Origin: Hyphomicrobiales bacterium
Lineage (GTDB): Bacteria > Pseudomonadota > Alphaproteobacteria > Rhizobiales > Xanthobacteraceae
Direction of reading: 5' to 3'
NCBI GenBank assembly: GCA_003164375.1
Contig: PLTE01000226.1
Coordinates: 21,287 to 36,007 of the forward strand
Length of the DNA: 14,721 nt
The position numbers and the translations under genes are program-made. A model generated the notes under the pieces. That model was not told where the DNA came from and ran no database searches. It was given only the letters and a program-made list of their open reading frames with translations. The number at the start of each line of letters is the position of its first letter. The first letter of the stretch is position 1. Positions 6,504 through 13,267 of the stretch are shown here, piece by piece.

Positions 6504-7833
6504 CGCGGTCGCTGCGGCGGACGAGGCGACGACGGCGCATCTGGGCGACGGCGATGACGCGCCGCAATCGGTCGATCAAACCGCGCCGGAGGAGCGCGCC
6601 GTGGTGCTGCGGCGCGGGCTGCGGCGCATGCGGACGATCGCGACGCTGCTGCTCGGCGTCATGACGCTGATCTTCATCGCCACCACAATGACCAAATACG
6701 ACTGGCCGTGGCTGCCTTATCTGCGCGCCTTTGCCGAGGCCGGCATGGTCGGCGCCTGCGCCGATTGGTTCGCGGTCGTTGCCTTGTTTCGGCGCCCGCT
6801 CGGCTTGCCGATCCCGCATACTGGCATCATTCCCAGCAATAAGGAGCGGATCGGCGGCGCGCTGGGACGCTTTATGACTAACAATTTTCTCACCGCGCCG
6901 GTGATGAACGAGAGGCTTGCCCGCATCGACGTCATCGGCGTGATCGCACATTGGCTTGAGAATGCCGATAACACCGATCGGCTGGCGAATAATCTCGCGC
7001 AGCTGTTGCCGAGAATCGTCTCCTCGCTGCCTGGTCCGCAGATCGGCGCGACCGCGGGCAGGCTGGCGCAGCAGGCGCTGGTAACAATCCCGGCCGCACC
7101 GGCGGCGGCAAAATTGCTCGAAATCGTCTGGGCGCAGGGCGAGGCGCAGGCGCTGATCGCGCAGGCGATCGAGTACGGCCAAGGCTATCTCGCCGACAAT
7201 AAGGATTATTTCTCGAGCAAGATCGCGCAGCAGTCATCGCGGTGGATTCCGCGATGGGTTGATAATTTGATTGCCGACAAAGTGATGAACGGAGCGCTGA
7301 CGACGCTGACCGAAATGCGCGATCCACGCCATCCGTGGCGTGTCGAACTGCAACGCGGCATCGAGCGTCTGATCGGCCAGCTCGGCTCCGACCCGCAAAT
7401 GTACACCAAAGGCGAAGCCTTCAAGGCCCAGTTGTTGGCCAATCCGGTGTTCATTGAGCAGGCCAAAATGCTGTGGACCGAGCTTGCGAGCGGCCTGGAG
7501 TTGGGCATTCCCGCTCACGCCGATGCCATCGCGCGCGGTTTTGCGGAGACATTGCGCAGCATCGGCCGCTGGCTAAGGGAGGATCCCGAACGCCAAACGC
7601 AGCTCAACCGCCGCATTCGCGCCGTCGCCCGGCGTCTCTTGCTCGCTTATCGATTCGAGATTGGCAACTATATCGAGCGCGTGGTGCGCAATTGGGACTC
7701 TACAACACTGGTCCAGCGGCTTGAGTTGCAAGTCGGCAAAGACCTGCAATTCATCCGCATCAACGGCACTTTGGTCGGCGGCTTGGTCGGGCTTCTGATC
7801 TTCATCGCGTCGAAGTGGATCGCCGCGTTTTAG
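6424..7833 (+). CDS. DUF445 (YjiN-like) membrane protein
   Basis: The protein has up to 469 residues. An Ala/Glu/Asp-rich, probably disordered N-terminus (1-59) leads to a first membrane span (about 71-89). The DUF445 signature follows: AEAGMVGACADWFAVVALFR (104-123), then RRPLGLPIPHTGIIPSNKER (123-142). A long helical, probably extracytoplasmic region precedes a C-terminal span, GTLVGGLVGLLIFIASKWIA. This two-anchor layout is that of E. coli YjiN, whose function is unknown. ATG at 6424 gives an 80-base overlap with the EcsC gene. Codon-position composition in 6504-6600 (G/C-rich third, poorer second positions) suggests real coding there. GTG at 6601 is a strong alternative because GGAGGAG (6588-6594) precedes it by six bases and would give about 410 residues, close to YjiN. 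It is the last gene of the operon-like run. Confidence 0.88.
   Translation: MNTRRAVQSRGTAPAEAESLPTAAEANAVAAADEATTAHLGDGDDAPQSVDQTAPEERAVVLRRGLRRMRTIATLLLGVMTLIFIATTMTKYDWPWLPYLRAFAEAGMVGACADWFAVVALFRRPLGLPIPHTGIIPSNKERIGGALGRFMTNNFLTAPVMNERLARIDVIGVIAHWLENADNTDRLANNLAQLLPRIVSSLPGPQIGATAGRLAQQALVTIPAAPAAAKLLEIVWAQGEAQALIAQAIEYGQGYLADNKDYFSSKIAQQSSRWIPRWVDNLIADKVMNGALTTLTEMRDPRHPWRVELQRGIERLIGQLGSDPQMYTKGEAFKAQLLANPVFIEQAKMLWTELASGLELGIPAHADAIARGFAETLRSIGRWLREDPERQTQLNRRIRAVARRLLLAYRFEIGNYIERVVRNWDSTTLVQRLELQVGKDLQFIRINGTLVGGLVGLLIFIASKWIAAF
6588..6594 (+). promoter_or_regulatory. Strong internal Shine-Dalgarno-like sequence in the DUF445 gene
   Basis: GGAGGAG lies six bases before GTG 6601, in frame with the DUF445 protein. 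Either it marks the true start, giving a shorter product without the acidic Ala-rich leader, or it is a chance outcome of Glu-Glu codons. It matters because it decides between a 469- and a 410-residue protein. Confidence 0.4.
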
Positions 7834-7878
7834 TCGTCCATCGACTGAGCGCAAACACCATTAAAAATCGTTCATCTG

Positions 7879-7895
7879 ACACAGTTAGACTGTGT
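7879..7895. promoter_or_regulatory. Perfect 7-3-7 inverted repeat upstream of the K+ channel gene
   Basis: ACACAGTTAGACTGTGT is a perfect 7-base inverted repeat around a 3-base centre, in the 87-base gap before the channel gene. It overlaps a CTGACA hexamer (7876-7881) that differs from the -35 consensus at one base; a matching -10 is weak. The symmetry and AT content suit a dimeric repressor or activator site. As an RNA hairpin it lacks a U-run, so a terminator for the upstream operon is less likely. Confidence 0.4.
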
Positions 7896-7920
7896 TATTG
7901 GATCAGCGAAAGCAGAAAAA

Positions 7921-8904
7921 TTGTTCGCGAACAGCGCTGTGACGTTGCGCCGGCAGCTCGCAGTTATTTTCGAGGATGAGGAGCCGCGAAATGCGGCCAC
8001 ACGGGCGTTCAATCTCGCTTTGGCGTTGCTGATTATTACCAATGTATCCTGCGTTATCCTAGAATCCGTTGAGCCGATCAGACGCAATTACTCCGGCATA
8101 TTCGAGCTTTTGGAACACGCCGCGACGGCGATTTTTGCGGCCGAATATACGCTTCGAGTCTGGGCATCGGTCGATTTTCGCAATCCGCGCTATCGCGATC
8201 CGGTTTTGGGCAGACTTCATTATATGCGCAGCTTCTTCGCGCTGGTCGACTTGCTCGCGGTGCTGCCGGCTCTGATCGGATTTCTTGGCGCCGCCGATCT
8301 TCGTGTGCTGCGGCTGCTGCGGCTACTGCGGATGCTGAAACTCGTTCGCCACTCGACCACATTTGGTCTGCTGTTTGCCGTACTGCGCGAAGAGGCGCGC
8401 TCGGTCACGGCGCTGCTGTTCGTCCTGCTGTTGACGGTGACGATCTCGGGCTCGCTGATGTACATGCTGGAAGGCGAAACGCAGCCCGACGTGTTCACGT
8501 CGATACCGGCCGCGATGTGGTGGGCGATCGAAACGCTGACGACGGTGGGCTACGGCGATATGGTGCCGATGACGTTGGCCGGGAGAATCGTCGGCGGTGC
8601 GGTGTCGATTATCGGCATCGGGACGCTGGCGCTGTTCTCGGGTCTGATTACGGTGGGCTTTCTCGATCAACTGAAACTGTACCGCGAACAACATCCCAAG
8701 ATTGCGGTCGCCATCACTGAGAAGACGATTACGGTGCACCGGAGCTATCGCGAGCGCGTTGGGGACGGGCTGGACCTGCCCGCGATGACTTCGGAGCGAG
8801 GAAAGCCCGCGATCCCGATGCTGAGCGTATGCCCGCATTGCGGTTCGGCCCTGTCCGACGCGGCTACGCGAGACGCGGACCGCATTGAGCCGTTCGGTGC
8901 GTGA
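7921..8904 (+). CDS. Six-span voltage-gated potassium channel
   Basis: The protein has 327 residues with the full 6-TM channel layout: S1 (about 28-48), S2 ending AEYTLRVW (74-81), S3 (104-123), and S4. S4 has regularly spaced positive charges at R128, R131, R134, R137, K140 and R143. S5 (163-183), the pore helix and the selectivity filter TTVGYGD (207-213) follow, then S6 (221-248). TVGYGD is diagnostic of K+ selectivity and the S4 pattern of voltage sensing, as in KvAP-like bacterial channels. The cytoplasmic tail (250-327) carries a single CPHC (304-307), like half of a zinc ribbon. TTG at 7921 has only a weak GAAAG-type leader; GTG at 7939 is the alternative. The gene is 87 bases after the DUF445 gene and may have its own promoter. 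It converges with the carbonic anhydrase gene. Confidence 0.93.
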   Translation: MFANSAVTLRRQLAVIFEDEEPRNAATRAFNLALALLIITNVSCVILESVEPIRRNYSGIFELLEHAATAIFAAEYTLRVWASVDFRNPRYRDPVLGRLHYMRSFFALVDLLAVLPALIGFLGAADLRVLRLLRLLRMLKLVRHSTTFGLLFAVLREEARSVTALLFVLLLTVTISGSLMYMLEGETQPDVFTSIPAAMWWAIETLTTVGYGDMVPMTLAGRIVGGAVSIIGIGTLALFSGLITVGFLDQLKLYREQHPKIAVAITEKTITVHRSYRERVGDGLDLPAMTSERGKPAIPMLSVCPHCGSALSDAATRDADRIEPFGA

Positions 8905-8916
8905 TCGCTGGGGCGG

Positions 8917-9585
8917 TTATTCTGCCGCGGCAGACGCCTGTTCTGGGGCATCGCCGCTCACTGGGACGAAGGCACCGTGGGCCGGATCGTAAATCTGAAG
9001 AGCGCCGCTGCCGACGTCAAAATAGGCTCCGAGCAGGTGCAATTGCCGCTCCTCAACGCGACTGCGGATCCAGGGAAATGACGTCAGATTATCCAAAGTG
9101 GCGACGATGGAGGCCTGTTCGAGCCGGCAAAGAAAATCGGAGCGGGAGAGATTGCCTGCCTCGCCAAGCGCTTTGGCCGCCGGCGCGATCAAGGACATCC
9201 AATTATCGATAAAATCTCCCGGATCGGGCCGGTCCTTGTGCTCGAAATAAGCGCGAATGCCCCCGCAATGCGAATGTCCCATCACGATAATGTATCCGAC
9301 CTTGAGGCCTTGCACGGCGAATTCCAGCGCAGCCGAAACGCCGTGCGTGAAGCCGGTCGGCGAATAGGGCGGCACCAGGTTGGCGACATTGCGCACGACA
9401 AAGAGCTCTCCCGGATGGGCGTCGAAAATCACCTCCGGCGAGACTCGCGAATCGCAGCAACAGATGACCATGACTTCGGGCTGCTGGCCGGTCTCGGCAA
9501 GCTTGTGATAGCGGCTGCGTTCGAGCGGAAGGCGATGCTCGACGAACGCGCGATAACCATCGACAAGCTGGAGGGGAAATCTCAT
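8917..9585 (-). CDS. Beta-class carbonic anhydrase
   Basis: The zinc enzyme interconverts CO2 and bicarbonate in the cytoplasm. With the start at 9585 it has 222 residues. The zinc ligands and the Asp-Arg dyad are visible in CCDSR (Cys43, Asp45, Arg47) and GHSHCGG (His104, Cys107). FVVRNVANLVPPY and GALQIYDPAHGAFVPV are other typical stretches. ATG at 9583-9585 begins MRFPLQLVDGYRAF, where family members usually start. An upstream in-frame ATG at 9667-9669 would add 28 residues of Asn/Ala/Pro-rich sequence whose third codon positions are much less GC-rich than the rest, so I prefer the shorter form. The gene ends 12 bases from the end of the K+ channel gene, facing it. Nothing ties it functionally to either neighbour. 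Confidence 0.93.
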   Translation of the reverse strand: MRFPLQLVDGYRAFVEHRLPLERSRYHKLAETGQQPEVMVICCCDSRVSPEVIFDAHPGELFVVRNVANLVPPYSPTGFTHGVSAALEFAVQGLKVGYIIVMGHSHCGGIRAYFEHKDRPDPGDFIDNWMSLIAPAAKALGEAGNLSRSDFLCRLEQASIVATLDNLTSFPWIRSRVEERQLHLLGAYFDVGSGALQIYDPAHGAFVPVSGDAPEQASAAAE

Positions 9586-9690
9586 GCCGACCGACGCGTT
9601 TGGTGCATTACATGGTGCCTCGGCGTTTGGCGCGGCATTTAGTGTGTCACTTGGCGCGTCGCCAGGCATCCGCGCGCCGATACGTCACCC

Positions 9691-9718
9691 ATAATATTGT
9701 GGCAGGCCTTTCCAACAA
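9691..9718 (-). promoter_or_regulatory. Candidate promoter of the carbonic anhydrase gene
   Basis: On the minus strand TTGTTG (9713-9718) and TATTAT (9691-9696) are separated by 16 bases. The -10 matches consensus at five of six positions, the -35 at three. Transcription would start near 9684. This leaves about 100 bases of leader before ATG 9585, or about 15 before ATG 9669. Confidence 0.3.
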
Positions 9719-9766
9719 TGATGTGACGGAGGGCGCTGCGACGGGGGATAGCTTGGCCCCGATTGC

Positions 9767-10597
9767 TCAACGAATCGGTCGTTGACGCGGGGTCATCGCG
9801 TGTTGGGTTTGGCCCGTGCCTAGCTGCGTCGCCTGGATAATGAGCTGAAAGGCGTCGGACTCGCCATTGTCGGTCGCAATCCAGGGGGTGTTGGGACAAT
9901 TAGTGCTTTGCAGTCCAAGAATTCCGCAGGCACCGATAGCGATGGTCTTAAGTCCCGGCACGCCGCCGTTCTGGCCACGCTTGCTAGTCAGTAACTCCAG
10001 ATAATGGGTAATTTCGGCCGCGGTAATCCGCTCGGGTTGGCCTGGGGGCGTGTTCCAATTCATGATTGTTACCTCAAAGCCGGGACGGCTGATCACGACC
10101 GTCCCGCCGCCATTGTGGATCGTGATCACGCCGAAATGGTTGATGACGTGGGTGCCGTTCTTGTCATGGGTGATGGTGACCGTTCCGCCGCGAATTCCGA
10201 TCGCGGCAGCAGGCGTCGCGATCGACGCCTGGCCTTGATGGCTCAGTTCGCCGCCGACGAAGCGCAGCGCGCCCTCTGTCAGCGAGACCAGGAGATGCCC
10301 GGTGCTGGAATTCGGATCGTAAACGTAATCGTCGATCAGGATGCTGGTATTAGGCGCGATGCTCAGTGTGGACTTATCGAGGAACGCCAGTTGCACCGTT
10401 CCGGTCGGCGTGGTGTGGATGCGCTCTTTGTGCACGATGCGGGCTCCCACCGTCAGCGCTACGGTTGCGGCGCCGGGCGGCGTCGTCTCCGACAATGGAT
10501 TGACCGCCGTCGCGGTGCCGACCTGCTGCGCGGTAGCTGGCGCGGCTATCAGCGCGGTGCCGATCAGCAAGACGGCAATTCTCTTCCAACATCTCAT
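9767..10597 (-). CDS. Secreted FecR-domain protein
   Basis: The protein has 276 residues. A signal peptide (1-23) has a KR-containing n-region, a hydrophobic core and APATA before a predicted cleavage ahead of QQ. The FecR-like beta-rich domain spans about 45-185. It contains LTVGARIVHKERIHTTPTGT, a LAFLDKSTLSIAPNTSILID element, and AAIGIRGGTVTI (132-143), the segment usually seen as GIRGT in this family. Classical FecR is an inner-membrane anti-sigma regulator with an N-terminal cytoplasmic domain and one span. This protein lacks both, so it is probably periplasmic or surface-associated rather than a sigma-factor regulator. The remaining tail (about 190-276) is not recognisable and contains two Cys. 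It starts 9 bases after the end of the beta-barrel gene and is almost certainly co-transcribed with it. The function is unknown. Confidence 0.85.
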   Translation of the reverse strand: MRCWKRIAVLLIGTALIAAPATAQQVGTATAVNPLSETTPPGAATVALTVGARIVHKERIHTTPTGTVQLAFLDKSTLSIAPNTSILIDDYVYDPNSSTGHLLVSLTEGALRFVGGELSHQGQASIATPAAAIGIRGGTVTITHDKNGTHVINHFGVITIHNGGGTVVISRPGFEVTIMNWNTPPGQPERITAAEITHYLELLTSKRGQNGGVPGLKTIAIGACGILGLQSTNCPNTPWIATDNGESDAFQLIIQATQLGTGQTQHAMTPRQRPIR

Positions 10598-10606
10598 GAC
10601 GTGCTT

Positions 10607-11974
10607 TCAGAATTTAAACGTCGGTCCAGCGGAGACCGACAGGTCGTGCATCGAGAATGCCGCCACGTTGGAGACATCGGCCCGATACTGCAGCAGCGTG
10701 CCGAGCGTGATCTGCTTCCAAACCGGAATATCGAGGCCGATGCCGACGCGCCATTCGGTGCTGCGCGGGGTAATCGCCGGATCGATGGTCGGGTCTGGGG
10801 CGTTATAGAGCCAGGAACTTAAGCCGGCGGTCGGCGTCAGCGTCCAGATGCGGCCGTCGCCGGGAAATGAAAAATTCCACGGCAGCCAGACGTCGACCGC
10901 GTAAACGTCGTAGCTGTAGGGCCCGAAATTGTCGCTGGCGTGGGCGAAAGCAACGCGCGACTGCCAAGCCATGCCCGAAGCAACCGGTCCGGAACCTTGC
11001 AGCGCATAAGTCGACAGCGTGCCGCTCAATCCGGCAGCAAGCGGATAAAATGTCGAGTTATGAAAGCTTTGCTGCACGACTTCGACGTAAGGATCGAGCG
11101 CGACATTACCGACATTGGCATGCACGGTGAGGCCGCCACCGATGCCGTCATAGTACGGAGCGTCCGCCAACACGGCGCCGGTCGCGACCACATAGGGTTT
11201 GATCGACAGCCCGTTGACGCTATCGGATGGAATTCCAAACCGCGGGCCGGCGCGAAATTCCAACAGCCCGATATCGAATTGGTGCAGTTTGAATTGTTGC
11301 GCGTCATAGCCCAGTGCGGATGCTTCGAACGTATCGCCGTTTTGGTCTTCAAAATCGTGTACGTAGTTCAAACCGAATGCGCCGAACCAATTCCAGTCGC
11401 CTTGGGAGAAGAACCGGCTGTCGAAAGTACGGCCCGAAGCCAGTACGCCTTGCGGCCCTGGTCCGGCGCCCGCATTGGTCTGATAGCGCAGGCCGGTTTG
11501 GGCGAATCCGGAAAACTGATCTGGCTGCAGCTTCTTGTCGATGATCGTGAGCAGATCTTCGGCGCGCTGACGCAGCTCCGTAGAGATATCCCGCATCTGC
11601 AGCGCGGATTGAAAATAGCCGCGCGCCATGTCGTAGGAGCCGAGCCGATAATAGAGCACGCCGAGCTCGAAACGAACGCGCGACAACGTCGGATTGTAGA
11701 ACAGAAGCTGTTCATAGGCGCCGATCGCGGACTCGATATTTCCGGCCGAGGCGCTAGCGGCATATTGCAGCGTATTGTTGAGGTCGGACGGCCGGGCCAG
11801 GATGCCCTGGAACAGCGGGTTCGCGTTGGCAAAGTCGGAGGCGGTCTGGGCAGAGGCGGAAATTGCCGAAAACACGAGTATGGCTATTGGCGCGAGGGCA
11901 CCCGCGATCCGCTTCCGAAACACACGCCTGGCATCGACCTGCAAAGTGACCCCGTCGTCCGATGTCGCCGCCAC
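10607..11974 (-). CDS. TPR-containing outer-membrane beta-barrel protein
   Basis: The protein has 455 residues. A signal sequence with FRKRIAGALAPIAILVFSAI (19-38) ends SASA before Q43. TPR-like helix pairs follow (about 66-127), including IGAYEQLLFYNPTLSRVRFE and LGVLYYRLGSYDMARGYFQS. From about 155 to the end, alternating aromatic/polar strands close with a terminal Phe (VSAGPTFKF), the usual signature of an outer-membrane barrel. The build, a periplasmic TPR domain followed by a C-terminal barrel, resembles Slam/DUF560-type surface-assembly proteins, but I cannot assign it firmly. The ORF begins at GTG 11974. GTG at 11923 would give a more standard signal peptide beginning FRKR, so the start is uncertain. 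It is first in a two-gene unit with the FecR-domain protein, suggesting a joint envelope role. Confidence 0.8.
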   Translation of the reverse strand: MAATSDDGVTLQVDARRVFRKRIAGALAPIAILVFSAISASAQTASDFANANPLFQGILARPSDLNNTLQYAASASAGNIESAIGAYEQLLFYNPTLSRVRFELGVLYYRLGSYDMARGYFQSALQMRDISTELRQRAEDLLTIIDKKLQPDQFSGFAQTGLRYQTNAGAGPGPQGVLASGRTFDSRFFSQGDWNWFGAFGLNYVHDFEDQNGDTFEASALGYDAQQFKLHQFDIGLLEFRAGPRFGIPSDSVNGLSIKPYVVATGAVLADAPYYDGIGGGLTVHANVGNVALDPYVEVVQQSFHNSTFYPLAAGLSGTLSTYALQGSGPVASGMAWQSRVAFAHASDNFGPYSYDVYAVDVWLPWNFSFPGDGRIWTLTPTAGLSSWLYNAPDPTIDPAITPRSTEWRVGIGLDIPVWKQITLGTLLQYRADVSNVAAFSMHDLSVSAGPTFKF

Positions 11975-12100
11975 GCCCGGATCGGCACCGTAGTGTCGGT
12001 GGGATTTTCCGCGTGTTCTCGTGAACCTGACGCAGCCTAGTACCGCTACCGGATCAAGTCGAGACTCGCGGGCGCGCGGCGGTTCCCGTCAAGGCCGTTC

Positions 12101-12337
12101 TTAGGCGGCGTTTGCGCCCCCGCGCGAGGTGGCATAGCCAAGGCTAATGGCGCCAATCAATCCGCCAAGGATGATGCCAATGGGTATGAAGCTGAAAAAC
12201 ACCAGCATGCCGGAGTAGCCTTCGAAGGAACTGGTGTGGAACACCGTGGTCCAAATCAGGCCGCAGATGGCTCCGAGAACGCCGCCGAGAATCGCGCCCA
12301 AGATCAAGCCGATCAGCGCCAGCATAGCGACCTTCAT
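12101..12337 (-). CDS. Small two-span glycine-rich membrane protein
   Basis: The protein has 78 residues. The first hydrophobic helix contains LIGLILGAILGGVLGAICGL (8-27), a run of GxxxG-like spacings. A short polar loop (33-42) and a second helix, LVFFSFIPIGIILGGLIGAI (45-64), follow, with a basic tail. I do not recognise a family; the pattern suggests tight helix packing or oligomerisation in the inner membrane. A very good ribosome-binding site, GGAGGA on the minus strand (12342-12347), stands four bases before ATG 12337. The gene follows mmsB by 26 bases on the same strand, so it could be co-transcribed with the valine genes, though nothing links it to that pathway biochemically. Confidence 0.75.
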   Translation of the reverse strand: MKVAMLALIGLILGAILGGVLGAICGLIWTTVFHTSSFEGYSGMLVFFSFIPIGIILGGLIGAISLGYATSRGGANAA

Positions 12338-12363
12338 AAGGTCCTCCGCATTGCGGCCGCGCG

Positions 12364-13254
12364 TCAGCCGCGCTTCGACTGCTCGCGAACGAGATTGATA
12401 ATCGCCGAGAAATCGGCGGCGCTGTGACCCTGTTGCGCGAATTCTCCGTAGATGTCGGCGGCATGTGCGCCGAGCGCTGTCTTGGCATTCACCGAAGCCG
12501 CGGCTTCGCGGGCGAGTTTGAGGTCCTTCAACATCAAGGCGGCGGCGAAGCCCGGCTTATAGCCGTTATTGGCGGGACTGGTCGGTACCGGTCCGGGCAC
12601 CGGACAGTAGCTCGTCAGCGACCAGCATTGACCGGAAGATGCAGAAGCGACGTCAAACAACGCCTGATGCGACAGGCCAAGTTTTTCGCCGAGCACAAAG
12701 GCCTCGCTGACGGCGATCATCGCCGCACCGAGAATCATATTGTTGCAAATCTTCGCCACTTGGCCGTTGCCGGCTTCGCCGCAATGCACGACGCGCTTGC
12801 CCATTCGCTCGAGGAGGGGCTTGCCGCGCGCGAAGGCCTCTTGGCTGCCACCGACCATAAAGGTGAGTGTCGCGGCTTTGGCTCCGCCGACCCCGCCGGA
12901 TACCGGGGCATCAAGTGTTGCGATGCCGCGCGCGGCCGCCAGCGCATGGGCCTTGCGCGCACTCGTCACATCGATGGTCGAGCAATCGATAAACAGCGTG
13001 CCCTGCCGCGCGTGCGGCGCGATATCATTCCATACCGACAGCACGTGCTCGCCAGCCGGCAGCATGCTGATGACCACGTCGGCGTTTTCGACGGTTCCTC
13101 TGGCGTTCGCGACAATCTGAACGCCATCCTGGCCTGACGCCTGGCCTAATGCAGGCACCACGTCGAACCCCAAGACGTGCTCGCCGGATTTGACGAGATT
13201 GGCGGCCATCGGCGCGCCCATGTTGCCGAGACCGATAAAGCCAATGGTCGCCAT
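12364..13254 (-). CDS. mmsB: 3-hydroxyisobutyrate dehydrogenase
   Basis: The 296-residue cytoplasmic enzyme oxidises 3-hydroxyisobutyrate to methylmalonate semialdehyde with NAD+ in valine degradation. The Rossmann motif GFIGLGNMG (5-13), the substrate-binding DAPVSGG (115-121) and the catalytic Lys168 within GNGQVAKICNN are all present. Length and motif spacing are standard for the beta-hydroxyacid dehydrogenase family. The stretch CWSLTSYCPVPGPVPTSPAN near 209-228 is typical of true 3-hydroxyisobutyrate dehydrogenases rather than tartronate-semialdehyde reductases. GGGGGA (minus strand, 13261-13266) six bases ahead supports ATG 13254. It follows the hydrolase gene by 13 bases in the same operon. 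Confidence 0.95.
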   Translation of the reverse strand: MATIGFIGLGNMGAPMAANLVKSGEHVLGFDVVPALGQASGQDGVQIVANARGTVENADVVISMLPAGEHVLSVWNDIAPHARQGTLFIDCSTIDVTSARKAHALAAARGIATLDAPVSGGVGGAKAATLTFMVGGSQEAFARGKPLLERMGKRVVHCGEAGNGQVAKICNNMILGAAMIAVSEAFVLGEKLGLSHQALFDVASASSGQCWSLTSYCPVPGPVPTSPANNGYKPGFAAALMLKDLKLAREAAASVNAKTALGAHAADIYGEFAQQGHSAADFSAIINLVREQSKRG

Positions 13255-13267
13255 GCGCGTTCCCCCA

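Noticed and set aside
7832..7846. Five-base inverted repeat AGTCG/CGACT just after the DUF445 stop
   Set aside because: The stem is too short and no T-run follows, so it is not a credible terminator.
8921..8934. Perfect 14-base palindrome TCTGCCGCGGCAGA near the convergent gene ends
   Set aside because: It lies in the Ala-rich C-terminal codons of the carbonic anhydrase, has no loop and no adjacent U-run; probably chance in GC-rich sequence rather than a bidirectional terminator.
10940..12040. A 366-codon plus-strand open frame antisense to the beta-barrel gene
   Set aside because: The opposite strand has a signal peptide, TPR helices and a barrel with terminal Phe; the plus-strand product resembles no family.
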